Source: an uncultured Alphaproteobacteria bacterium (GTDB taxonomy: Bacteria > Pseudomonadota > Alphaproteobacteria > Caulobacterales > Aquidulcibacteraceae). Taken from it: a stretch of 64,000 nucleotides of DNA. The position numbers were made by a program, and so were the translations under genes. Position 1 is the stretch's first letter; each line of letters opens with the position of its first letter. The notes under the pieces are model-generated. The model was not told where the DNA came from and ran no database searches. It was given only the letters and a program-made list of their open reading frames with translations. Location: positions 50,379 to 114,378 of the forward strand of contig CADEEA010000003.1 of assembly GCA_902826245.1 (NCBI GenBank), written 5' to 3'. Positions 26,273 to 34,686 of the stretch are shown one piece after another.

Positions 26273-27466
26273 CTACGCGACCTTTTCGTAAAGCGTCACG
26301 ACGCAAGCGCCCCCAAGACCCAAATTATGTTGAAGCCCATGCCGCACGCCATCGACTTGGCGCGCACCGGCTGTGCCGCGCAATTGCTGGGTCAGTTCAA
26401 AACACTGCGCAAGGCCGGTGGCGCCCAAGGGATGGCCTTTCGACAGAAGTCCGCCTGACGGATTGGTTACAACCTTGCCGCCATACGTGTTGTCACCGTC
26501 GGCGATAAACTTCTGCGCCCCTCCTTCGGGGCAAAAACCTAGGCTCTCGTAGGTGATGACTTCATTATGAGCAAAGCAGTCGTGCAACTCAGCAACCCGA
26601 ATGTCCTCTGGTCCAATGCCAGCCTTCTCGTACACGGACTTGGCCGCCCGCACGGCCATATCGCGACCGACCAACTCAATCATGTCCTTCGCTTCGAGTG
26701 CGATCGGCCGATCCGTTGTCATGGCTTGCGCCGCGATCCGCACCTGCGCTTTCAAGGCATGCCTGCGTGCAAAAGCCGACGAGCAGATAATGGCGGCGGC
26801 CGCCCCGCATGTCGGCGGACACGCCATCGGCCGCGTCATCACACCGGGCCACATCACTTGTGACTGAAGCACGTCTTCCTCGGTCATCACGTTCTTGAAA
26901 ACCGAGAGCGGATTTTGCGCCGCGTGGCGGCTTGCTTTGGCTCGAACCTTGGCGAAGTCTGCCAATGTGGTGCCGTACTTCTTCATGTGGGCAAGGCCGG
27001 CGCCGCCGAAATAGCGGAGCGCCAACGGCAGGTCGACGTCGACGAGTTCGTCGCATGCGCGATCGAAGTCTTCGAAAGGACTAACTCTATCTGTGAACAC
27101 CGGCGCGATGGCGCCGGCGTTCATTTGCTCGAAGCCGACCGCAAGCGCGCACTCGACCGCGCCACTCTCCACCGCTTGGCGCGCGAGAAAAAGAGCGGTG
27201 GAACCCGTCGAACAATTGTTGTTTACGTTGACGACGGGAATCCCGCTCATTCCCGCCTTATAGACGGCCCGCTGACCGGCACAGCTCGCGCCGAACACAT
27301 AGCCAGCATAGGCTTGTTCAACGAGACCGAAATCAATGCCGGCGTCCTTCAAGGCCAGGGAAATCGCATCGCGCGCCATGTCGTCGTAGGGCGCACTCTG
27401 ACCAGGCTTGGTGAAGGGTATCATCCCTACACCGGCAACCAATACGTCGTTCTTTGCAGCGGTCAT
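26273..27466 (-). CDS. SCP-x-like thiolase / lipid-transfer-type acetyl-CoA acetyltransferase
   Basis: The protein has 397 residues, with AGGAGAG 10 bp before the ATG. The nucleophilic Cys is in NVNNNCSTGSTALFLARQAV, the His in VAELHDCFAHNEVITYE, and the second active-site loop in GGLLSKGHPLGATGLAQCFE. The sequence groups with SCP-2/3-ketoacyl-CoA thiolases acting on branched or sterol-side-chain acyl-CoA rather than FadA. It would carry out the last step of the beta-oxidation cycle encoded here. No separate SCP2 or DUF35 partner gene is seen next to it. Confidence 0.88.
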   Translation of the reverse strand: MTAAKNDVLVAGVGMIPFTKPGQSAPYDDMARDAISLALKDAGIDFGLVEQAYAGYVFGASCAGQRAVYKAGMSGIPVVNVNNNCSTGSTALFLARQAVESGAVECALAVGFEQMNAGAIAPVFTDRVSPFEDFDRACDELVDVDLPLALRYFGGAGLAHMKKYGTTLADFAKVRAKASRHAAQNPLSVFKNVMTEEDVLQSQVMWPGVMTRPMACPPTCGAAAAIICSSAFARRHALKAQVRIAAQAMTTDRPIALEAKDMIELVGRDMAVRAAKSVYEKAGIGPEDIRVAELHDCFAHNEVITYESLGFCPEGGAQKFIADGDNTYGGKVVTNPSGGLLSKGHPLGATGLAQCFELTQQLRGTAGARQVDGVRHGLQHNLGLGGACVVTLYEKVA

Positions 27467-27501
27467 GATCGGCTCTCTCCTAGTTTAGTTTTCCGCGACG
27501 C

Positions 27502-28644
27502 TCAGGCGACGACGCCCGCCGCCTTAAGCGACGCCACTTCGCCTTCGTTCACACCCGCGTTCATCAAGACGGAGACGAGAACGTTCTCACCGGAAGCCAT
27601 TGCCGCGGGCGCGCCCGTTGGCGTGCCCGAATAGCGCGGCGCTGGCGCGGGCTGGAGCGATCCGGCGACCTCGACGAAGGCTTGTCTCGCGGCATTGTGA
27701 GGGTGCTGGGGCGCCTCATCGAGGGACATGACGGGCGCGACGCACGCGTCGCTCCCGTCAAATATTGTTCGCCACTCGTCGCGAGTCTTGCCGCGCACGC
27801 GCTCGGCGATGCGTTGCTTCAGTTTTTCCCACATCCGCGGATCATTTTGCATCGCGAAATCGGGATCGTCGGCAAAGCCAAGCAGTTCGAGGAACCGCCG
27901 GTAAAATTGCGGCTCGATCGCGCCGACGGCGATGTACTTGCCATCCGCTGTTTCATAAGTGTCGTAGTAATGGCAGGCCGAATCCAGAAGATTTGAACCA
28001 CGCTCGTCGCGCCAAAGGCCTTGCGAACGAAGCGAATAGATCATCGTCATCAGCAACGCGCTTCCCTCAGTCATCGCGCAATCAATGACCTGCCCCTTGC
28101 CCGTAATTCTTGCATTCAGGAGTGCGGCCACCATACCGAAGGCAAGCACCATGCCCCCGCCGCCGAAGTCGCCAACGACGTTAAGCGGAGGGAGCGGGCG
28201 TTCGCGCTTTCGGCCGATGGCGTGCAGCGCTCCAGATAGGGCGATATAATTGATGTCATGTCCGGCCATACCGGAATATGGGCCGGCCTGCCCCCAGCCT
28301 GTCATGCGCCCATACACCAGCTTCGGGTTCGCGGCGAACAACTCGTCTGGCCCCAGTCCTAGGCGCTCCATGACGCCTGGACGGAAACCCTCGAATACGC
28401 CGTCCGCAGACGCGCACAGTCGTCTCACAAGGTCGATGCCGCGAGGGTCTTTGAGATTGACGGCAATACTCTTGCGGGAACGATTGAGAAATTCACGGGA
28501 CGGATCGGAGATGAGGCCCGCTGCGCCGATGCGATCGACACGAATGACCTCAGCCCCGTGATCAGCGAGCATCATGCCGCAGAATGGCCCGGGACCCAGG
28601 CCCGCCAGTTCGATGATGCGCAGTCCTTCAAGTGGTCCAGGCAT
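27502..28644 (-). CDS. CaiB/BaiF CoA-transferase family protein, alpha-methylacyl-CoA racemase-like
   Basis: The protein has 380 residues. The N-terminus MPGPLEGLRIIELAGLGPGP and ADHGAEVIRVDRIG are typical of family III. The racemase-type catalytic residues are recognisable: His in AGHDINYIALSGAL and Asp in NVVGDFGGGGMVLAFG. Such racemases invert 2-methylacyl-CoA so that a stereospecific dehydrogenase can act. The dehydrogenase gene is 12 bp upstream on the same strand, which fits this role. A true CoA-transferase is the alternative. Confidence 0.87.
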   Translation of the reverse strand: MPGPLEGLRIIELAGLGPGPFCGMMLADHGAEVIRVDRIGAAGLISDPSREFLNRSRKSIAVNLKDPRGIDLVRRLCASADGVFEGFRPGVMERLGLGPDELFAANPKLVYGRMTGWGQAGPYSGMAGHDINYIALSGALHAIGRKRERPLPPLNVVGDFGGGGMVLAFGMVAALLNARITGKGQVIDCAMTEGSALLMTMIYSLRSQGLWRDERGSNLLDSACHYYDTYETADGKYIAVGAIEPQFYRRFLELLGFADDPDFAMQNDPRMWEKLKQRIAERVRGKTRDEWRTIFDGSDACVAPVMSLDEAPQHPHNAARQAFVEVAGSLQPAPAPRYSGTPTGAPAAMASGENVLVSVLMNAGVNEGEVASLKAAGVVA

Positions 28645-28656
28645 GAGGAGGCCTTG

Positions 28657-29799
28657 TCAGATTGATCGGGAAATCACTTCGCGCATGATCTCGGATGTGC
28701 CGCCGTAGATGCGCTGCGCGCGTGCGTCTCGCCAAAGCCGCGCGATCGTATACTCGTTCATATAGCCAGCACCGCCGTGCAGCTGGAGCGCCGCATCAAC
28801 GATCTGCCACTGCATTTCAGTGTGCCAATACTTGGCTGCCGACGCCTCGTCAGCGGTCAACTTCTTGGCTACGTGACGTTGAACGGCCCAATCGAGATGG
28901 GCCCATCCGACCTGCAGCTTCGCTTTCAGGTCGGCGAGCGTAAAGCGCGAGTTCTGAAAATCAAATATTGGTTTGCCGAAGGCTTTACGGTCTTTGGTGA
29001 ACTTTACCGCTTCGTCGAACGCACGCTGCGCGGCTGCTTGCGCGCATACTGCGATGGACAGCCGTTCCTGGGGCAACTGATTCATAAGGCATGCGAAGCC
29101 GCGGCCTTCTCCGCCCAACACGTTAGCGGCTGGGACGCGTACATTGTCGAAGAAGAGCTCGGAGGTGTCCGACGAGTGTTGACCGATCTTGTCGAGGTTG
29201 CGGCCGCGCTTAAATCCATTTCGTTCAGCTTCGACCACAATCAGGGAAATGCCCTTGGCGCCGGCCGCTTGGTTGGTCTTTGCCACCACGATGATAAGGT
29301 CGGCGGTCTGTCCGTTGGTGATATAGATTTTGGAGCCGTTCACGACGTAGTCGTCGCCATCTCGCTTCGCGGTTGTTTGGATGCCCTGAAGGTCGGATCC
29401 TGTACCCGGCTCGGTCATAGCGATGGCAAGCACGAGGTCGCCAGAAATCATCTTCGGCAAGATTCGGTGCTTTTGTTCTTCGCTTGCATAGTGGACGATG
29501 TAATCGACCGTGATGTCCGACTGCAGCGACGTTCCAGGCAGGATGCCGTAATAGCCCATTTCTTCGTCGATGATTGCGTTGTAGCGGAAGTCGAGCCCTA
29601 AGCCGCCGTAGACTTCCGGAACGGTCGGACACAAAAAACCCGCGCCGCCGCATGCCGTCCAGAAGCTGCGATCGATGATTCCGTTTCGTTCCCACCTATC
29701 GAAATGGGGCGCGAACTCTCGCTCGAGAAACCGCCGTACCGAGTCACGAAACTGATGATGCTCGGGACCATACGAGCTTCGTCCCTCGGTATTGAGCAT
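28657..29799 (-). CDS. Acyl-CoA dehydrogenase
   Basis: The protein has 380 residues. Flavin-site motifs are LAIAMTEPGTGSDLQGIQTT and the C-terminal QLHGGAGYMNEYTIARLWRD. The usual catalytic Glu in Y-E-G-T is Gly here (RIYGGTSEIM). A Glu stands in LPQERLSIAVC, the position used by isovaleryl- and long-chain acyl-CoA dehydrogenases, which supports a branched or long substrate. The start codon lies 9 bp after the stop of a conserved 16-codon leader frame (29809-29859), and the leader's last bases supply the GAGAGG ribosome site. Confidence 0.92.
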   Translation of the reverse strand: MLNTEGRSSYGPEHHQFRDSVRRFLEREFAPHFDRWERNGIIDRSFWTACGGAGFLCPTVPEVYGGLGLDFRYNAIIDEEMGYYGILPGTSLQSDITVDYIVHYASEEQKHRILPKMISGDLVLAIAMTEPGTGSDLQGIQTTAKRDGDDYVVNGSKIYITNGQTADLIIVVAKTNQAAGAKGISLIVVEAERNGFKRGRNLDKIGQHSSDTSELFFDNVRVPAANVLGGEGRGFACLMNQLPQERLSIAVCAQAAAQRAFDEAVKFTKDRKAFGKPIFDFQNSRFTLADLKAKLQVGWAHLDWAVQRHVAKKLTADEASAAKYWHTEMQWQIVDAALQLHGGAGYMNEYTIARLWRDARAQRIYGGTSEIMREVISRSI

Positions 29800-29808
29800 C
29801 AGAGCCTC

Positions 29809-29859
29809 TCAGCGAAACCACGCACCGAAACCACAGGCGAGATCTTGCGTCCAATTCAT
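29809..29859 (-). other. Short conserved leader frame MNWT...WFR (copy A)
   Basis: From ATG 29859 to TGA 29809 the minus strand reads MNWTQDLACGFGAWFR. GAGG stands 7 bp before its ATG. The stop is 9 bp before the acyl-CoA dehydrogenase ATG, so ribosomes finishing here could restart there. The two ends match copy B at 15295-15345 base for base, while the centre varies without length change. It may be a regulatory leader peptide or a pair of binding sites, perhaps for the divergent LysR protein. Confidence 0.45.
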
Positions 29860-29937
29860 TGTCCGCCTCATCCATTCCCTTCACTCATCCCGCGAACAAT
29901 CATTGGCAGGCAACACTATGCGGTGTAGTCATGGCTA

Positions 29938-30858
29938 ATGACCGATAGCCGTTTGAACCATGTCGTTGCGGTGGCACGCGCCGGATCGTTTACCGCCGCC
30001 GCCGCCAGTGTAGGCCTTACGCAATCGGCGATAACCCGCAGCATCGCCGACCTGGAGCGCCAGATCGGCTACGCCATTTTTGTTCGCACCGCACGCGGTG
30101 CCCTATTGACCGAGGCCGGCCGGGACTTTGCCGAGCGTGCCCAAAAACTCGTCGAAGACACAAAAGCTCTGCTGGGACGCCCACAGGGCGGAGACGACGC
30201 CTACGCCGGCCCCTTACGTATTGGGGTTTGTCCCGCATCCATGGAATTTGTCGTCATGGAGCCAGTGGTGAAGCTCCTGAAACGACATCCTTCCGCTCGC
30301 GTCGATATTAGCGGCTCAACATTCGAGCGAGTGGTACAGCAGCTTCGCAACGGCGCTATCGATCTAGCAGTTGGGTTCGAAGCTGCTTTCGCCGAGTGGC
30401 CAGACCTGCGACGCCAACGCCTAGCCAACAGCCACTCAGCGCTGTTGTTCGTGCGCCACGGGCATCCCATCCTCGATCTCAAACGTCCCACTATCAAACA
30501 GCTTGCTAGGTATGACTTCGTAAGCCCCTCGGATTCAAGACCGTTCGGCGCGGTCATTCGCGCGCTCTACGAAGATCAGGGTCTTGACTGGCACAAGCAC
30601 GTACATGTGGTGGACTTTTTCCCAATTGTGCGGAGAATTGTATCGACTACCGACTCGATCGGCGTGGTCTCCTCAGATTTTGCGGACCATTCGGCGGCGT
30701 TTCGCAGCCAGTTCGCGATCCTTGAAACACTCAACTTGTTCTCAGATCCCGCCCCCATGTGCTGCGCAGTCAGGGCGCGCTGGGAAGCCCGCCCGTCCGC
30801 GCGCGCACTTATGGCCATTCTCGAAGGAACGGGAATACGACAAGGAAAGGGCGGTTGA
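29938..30858 (+). CDS. LysR-family transcriptional regulator
   Basis: The protein has 306 residues. The N-terminal winged helix includes RAGSFTAAAASVGLTQSAITRSIADLERQIGYAIF (written across residues 14-48), and is followed by the two-lobed effector domain starting GPLRIGVCPASMEFVVMEP. It is divergent from the acyl-CoA dehydrogenase operon. The 138-bp gap holds the conserved leader element, so control of that operon is the natural inference. The effector is unknown. The gene ends 9 bp from the convergent ligase gene. Confidence 0.9.
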   Translation: MTDSRLNHVVAVARAGSFTAAAASVGLTQSAITRSIADLERQIGYAIFVRTARGALLTEAGRDFAERAQKLVEDTKALLGRPQGGDDAYAGPLRIGVCPASMEFVVMEPVVKLLKRHPSARVDISGSTFERVVQQLRNGAIDLAVGFEAAFAEWPDLRRQRLANSHSALLFVRHGHPILDLKRPTIKQLARYDFVSPSDSRPFGAVIRALYEDQGLDWHKHVHVVDFFPIVRRIVSTTDSIGVVSSDFADHSAAFRSQFAILETLNLFSDPAPMCCAVRARWEARPSARALMAILEGTGIRQGKGG

Positions 30859-30867
30859 TCATCCACG

Positions 30868-32421
30868 TCAACTCACCTGACGTGAATGACCCTGCCAGAA
30901 CTGGGCCCGCAGATCTCGCTTTAGCACTTTCCCGCTGGCGTTACGCGGCAGCACCGACACGAACTTGTAGCGCCGTGGAACCTTGAAGCCACCTAGACGC
31001 GCTCGGCAAAACTCATCGAGGTCCTCCTCGGTGAGCGATGCGCTTGGCCGAGCAACGACAATAGCCATGACAGTCTCGCCCCATCGCTCATCTGGCACAC
31101 CGATTACCGACACGTCGGCAATTCCAGCGTGCGAGAATAGCACCGCCTCGATCTCTGCTGGATAGATGTTCTCTGCGCCACTCACGATCATGTCTTTGAG
31201 ACGGTCTCGAATGGTCAAATACCCCTCCGCGTCCATCGATCCCGCGTCTCCCGTGTGCAACCACCCTCCCCTAATCGCTTCAAGCGTCGCGTCGGGCATT
31301 TTCCAATACCCTGTCATAACCAAGTCACCGCGGACGACGATCTCTCCTATCTCGCCCGTTGACATTGTCCGTCCATCCGGATCGACAATCTTGACCTCGC
31401 AACCGGGCAGCGCTCTTCCCGCCGAGAGAAGCAGATCGGGTCGGTCCCGCAAGGCCCGCCGATGGTCGGCTTCTGAGAGCAGACAGCACGAACCGGACAG
31501 CTCGGTCATCCCATAGCCCTGCACAAAGGCGCATTTGAAGACCTGCAGAGCGCGACGAAGAACGGGCTCCGCAATTGGAGAAGCTCCATAACCGATCGAT
31601 TGCAGCTTTGAGAAACTTCGCTGTTCGATTTCCGGAACGGCCAGTAGATACTGGATAACTGCGGGCACCAAGCTAAGCGTCACTATGTCTTCTTTCTCAA
31701 GGCACTCCACGATAGCGTTGGGATCAACTTGCGAATGAATCACCAAAGTTGCGCCGCAAGCTATTGCGCACATAACGGTGCTAATCGCGGCAATGTGGAA
31801 GAGAGGCAGAACCACTAACGTGCGTTCCCCAGGATTCAATTTCCAAGGCATCGCAAACGTGCTTTGCGCGATGTTGGTCGAGATGTTCCTGTGGCTGATC
31901 AAGGCGCCCTTCGGCCGCCCGGTCGTACCGCTCGTATACATGTGAAAAATGATGTCTTGCGGCGTTACCACGGGCGCTTCGGAGTAAGAAGCGACGCTCG
32001 CAGCCCAGTCATCAATCCCAACCCAACCTTGGACGGGGCCACCGATTGACACGCGGTGCAGACGCCCTAGTCCCTCGCATGCATCAAGTCCGTCGCAGAA
32101 TGCCGAGTCAGACACGATAGCTGCGCATTCTGCATCGAGGATTAGATCCCGCAATTCATCTGTAACCAGCCGGTAGTTTAGCGGTACTACGACAACGCCC
32201 ATTCGCGAGGCGGCAAGAAAAACCAGCAGCAGATCCGTCGAATTTTGGGCGAGCACAGCAACTCGGTCTCCTGGCTTCAGGCCGAAGTCTCGTAACCCTG
32301 CGGCAATGCCTAGGGACCTTTCTCGCGCTCGCTCGTAGGTTATCGACGCGCCAGCAAAGCGCGCAAATTCATGCTCCCCACGCACACGGCCGTGAAAGTC
32401 AAACATTTCATGAAGCAGCAC
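30868..32421 (-). CDS. Acyl-CoA synthetase (AMP-forming ligase), second copy
   Basis: The protein has 517 residues from GTG 32421, with GGGAGA before it. AMP-binding motifs are FHMYTSGTTGRPKGALISHR, QGYGMTELSGSCCLLSEADH, the hinge LHTGDAGSMDAEGYLTIRDR and the C-terminal Lys in PRNASGKVLKRDLRAQF. It is only distantly similar to the ligase at 24694, so it likely activates a different acid or a later intermediate. The gene follows the crotonase gene on the same strand with a 92-bp gap. Confidence 0.9.
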   Translation of the reverse strand: MLLHEMFDFHGRVRGEHEFARFAGASITYERARERSLGIAAGLRDFGLKPGDRVAVLAQNSTDLLLVFLAASRMGVVVVPLNYRLVTDELRDLILDAECAAIVSDSAFCDGLDACEGLGRLHRVSIGGPVQGWVGIDDWAASVASYSEAPVVTPQDIIFHMYTSGTTGRPKGALISHRNISTNIAQSTFAMPWKLNPGERTLVVLPLFHIAAISTVMCAIACGATLVIHSQVDPNAIVECLEKEDIVTLSLVPAVIQYLLAVPEIEQRSFSKLQSIGYGASPIAEPVLRRALQVFKCAFVQGYGMTELSGSCCLLSEADHRRALRDRPDLLLSAGRALPGCEVKIVDPDGRTMSTGEIGEIVVRGDLVMTGYWKMPDATLEAIRGGWLHTGDAGSMDAEGYLTIRDRLKDMIVSGAENIYPAEIEAVLFSHAGIADVSVIGVPDERWGETVMAIVVARPSASLTEEDLDEFCRARLGGFKVPRRYKFVSVLPRNASGKVLKRDLRAQFWQGHSRQVS

Positions 32422-32513
32422 TTGACGATCTCCCGCCGTCTAATCCTCCCGAGCGCCATGCACGCGCGCCGTTCCACGCTGTCGGTAAGCGCAAACCTGC
32501 GATAGGCCGCACT

Positions 32514-33305
32514 CTAGCGTCCCTTGAAGGCAGGCTCACGTCGGGACAAGAACGCTGTCACACCCTCGCGAACGTCTTCACTCTCACCAGCACGCGTCTG
32601 CGCATCGGCCTCCTCGCTGAGAATGACATCCCACGGCTCATCGAGAGAGCGCCAGATCGCGCGACGCGTCAATCCAAGCGCGACGCTCGCGCCACGAGCA
32701 AGCCGCGTCGCCACTTCAAGCGCGGTGCCATCAACTTCCTCATCGAGCACAACGCGATTGATCAGCCCCCACTCCAGAGCCTTCGCGGCCGGAATTTTCT
32801 CTGCAAGCAGGGTCATTTCCATTGCGCGCGCTTTGCCGATCGATCGCGCCAGCGTGTAGGTCGCGCCGCCATCGGGAATGAGCCCTACGCGCGTGAAGGC
32901 CTGAAGAAAGTATGCCCCCTCCGCCGCCACGACGATGTCAGCTGCGAGAGCAAGGGAACAGCCCAGCCCGGCCGCCGCGCCGCGCACCGCGCTTACTATT
33001 GGAATTGGAAGGTCTCGCAGTCGCGACATCAGCGGCGCGACGTGCGAGCGTAGATGTGCGCCAGCGTCCAGCTTTCCGCTCTCGCCGGCCGCAGCCGCCG
33101 CGTCCAGCAAATTGGCGCCCGACGAGAACGCCTTGCCTGCCCCACCTAGCAAAAGTGCGCGAGCGCCGCCCTCCACCTGCGCGCCGATCTCCCGCAACAA
33201 TTCTTCCAACATGCGCACAGAGAGAGCATTGAGAGATGTCGGATCATTAAGACGGATGACAGCCACGTCACCGTTGCGTTCGCCAGTAACTGTCTCCACC
33301 GCCAT
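32514..33305 (-). CDS. Enoyl-CoA hydratase/isomerase (crotonase fold)
   Basis: The protein has 263 residues from ATG 33305, the second of two adjacent ATGs, with CAGGAG 7 bp before it. The oxyanion hole segments are GGAGKAFSSGANLLDA and IVSAVRGAAAGLGCSLALAA. The catalytic-loop region is AFTRVGLIPDGGATYTLARS, which has Asp-Gly where enoyl hydratases usually carry a second Glu, as in PaaG-type isomerases. An isomerase or ring-modifying role is therefore as likely as plain hydration. The MaoC pair further left could then supply the hydratase step. Confidence 0.87.
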   Translation of the reverse strand: MAVETVTGERNGDVAVIRLNDPTSLNALSVRMLEELLREIGAQVEGGARALLLGGAGKAFSSGANLLDAAAAAGESGKLDAGAHLRSHVAPLMSRLRDLPIPIVSAVRGAAAGLGCSLALAADIVVAAEGAYFLQAFTRVGLIPDGGATYTLARSIGKARAMEMTLLAEKIPAAKALEWGLINRVVLDEEVDGTALEVATRLARGASVALGLTRRAIWRSLDEPWDVILSEEADAQTRAGESEDVREGVTAFLSRREPAFKGR

Positions 33306-33350
33306 CATTGTGCTCCTGGCTTCATCGCCGCAGGCTTGCCGAAGCAACAT

Positions 33351-33732
33351 GTCCGCCTCAGCGACGATGCGCTTGATCAGTCAGGCGACCCGTGGGGTCG
33401 GGGACCTAACCTGCCGACCAAACGCTGTTGTCTGTGTCGCCGCGCGCCAGCGCCCCGGGGGATGTCGCAGGTAGGCCGCCTGTATGCCGCCATTCCTTTG
33501 GCAACCCCATCCTAATCTGGTGCTCGCACCTGTCTTACATGACGTCCAATGCATTCTGCGACGCAAACATTCCCACAACGCATCACCCCTTGCGTCGCGC
33601 TACAAGCCGATCCGAGATGCAACAAGCGCCGCTGCGGGCATGCTCTAGTCGCGAAGCCGCTCGCGGCGGCATCACCCTCGCGCTTCGCCGTTTCCATCTG
33701 GTTTTGCCATGATGTGACGCCTCCGGTCTAAC
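33351..33732. other. Intergenic region with AATGCATTGGACG element (copy D)
   Basis: No convincing gene is present in this 380-bp gap. The minus strand carries GAATGCATTGGACG at about 33542-33555, a one-base variant of the element at 15.3, 24.6 and 29.8 kb. It again opens a frame starting M-H-W-T (ATG 33554), here open for 58 codons. It lies 250 bp upstream of the crotonase gene. The frame's composition is not protein-like beyond the first residues. Confidence 0.3.
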
Positions 33733-34416
33733 TCATGCCCGGTGACCAACCCATCCCCGGAAGGTGAACCCTGCATAGAACAGCGCCACATCGCTGAAGC
33801 CAGCTTCGCGCAGGATCTCTTCGTCTTTCTCTGGAGACAATGCCGGCAGCTTTTCCTTGATCGCGGCGATCATCTGCTCCGGACTTGCAAACGACAGTCC
33901 CGGCGCAGGACCGAAGGCGGCGAAGCGTGAGAGCCATAAGGTCTTTTCCGGTTCTTCCTGAGGGAAGCTGTGATGGGCAACGATGAAGGGCGCGCCCGGC
34001 TTCAGCCGCCGATACACTTCGGCCACGACGCGGCGGCGCTCTTGTTCCGGCATGAAATGCAACGTCAGCAGGCAGGTCGCGCCATCGAACGGGCCTTCGG
34101 GGGCGTCATCGATGTAGCCATGGTGAAATGTGACGCGCGATTCGAGCGAGCCGAGCGTCGTTCGAGCCAAGTCGAGCATCTCTGCTGAAGGATCCACACC
34201 GCAAAACCGCCATCGCGGCTGCATCTCAGCGAAGACCTTCAACTCCAGCCCACCGCCAGCCCCAAGGACAAGTATCCGCGCGTCTTCGCTGGCGCGTTCG
34301 GCGAGAAGTATTCCCGCCATGCGTTGCAGGCCATGAAAGCCCGGAACCATGCGCACCGGCCCTTCAATATAGCGCGCAACTGCGTCGGGATCAGAAAAGG
34401 AAGGCAGCTCAGCCAT
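33733..34416 (-). CDS. Class I SAM-dependent methyltransferase
   Basis: The protein has 227 residues from ATG 34416, with AAGGAAAT before it. The SAM-binding motif I is ARILVLGAGGGLELKVFAEM, motif II the acidic CGVDPSAEMLDLA, and motif IV-V GPFDGATCLLTLHFMPEQER. The C-terminal part (VVAEVYRRLKPGAPFIVAHH, ALFYAGFTFRGWVGHRA) is repeated in a truncated copy at 40078-40435. The substrate is unknown. The gene is divergent from the MipA/OmpV gene across a 270-bp gap without other features. Confidence 0.85.
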   Translation of the reverse strand: MAELPSFSDPDAVARYIEGPVRMVPGFHGLQRMAGILLAERASEDARILVLGAGGGLELKVFAEMQPRWRFCGVDPSAEMLDLARTTLGSLESRVTFHHGYIDDAPEGPFDGATCLLTLHFMPEQERRRVVAEVYRRLKPGAPFIVAHHSFPQEEPEKTLWLSRFAAFGPAPGLSFASPEQMIAAIKEKLPALSPEKDEEILREAGFSDVALFYAGFTFRGWVGHRA

Positions 34417-34686
34417 GTGATTTCCTTTGGCGAACCCAAATGCTCGCATCCATAGATCGGCGTCTTGAAAGAATGTTTATGTCTCGCCGGCGGTGTTAGC
34501 GCGCGCCCGCCAGCGAGGCTACCATCGCCATAGGGCCGGGATGCTGCACCTTGGCCGACCAGATGACGCTTAGCGCCATGCAGCGAAGGCGCCCGCCGAA
34601 AGCTCCCTGTAAGCTTGGCTTTCCATACAGCGCCTGCGCCCCCGATAGCCGGCTGCGGGAGCCAGGGCGCGCGGGAGAACTCGAAC

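Noticed and set aside
33381..33578. 65-codon frame starting before M-H-W-T as a normal gene
   Set aside because: Low-complexity, Arg/Gln-rich and without ribosome site; only the AATGCATTGGACG element at its inner start is kept as an observation.
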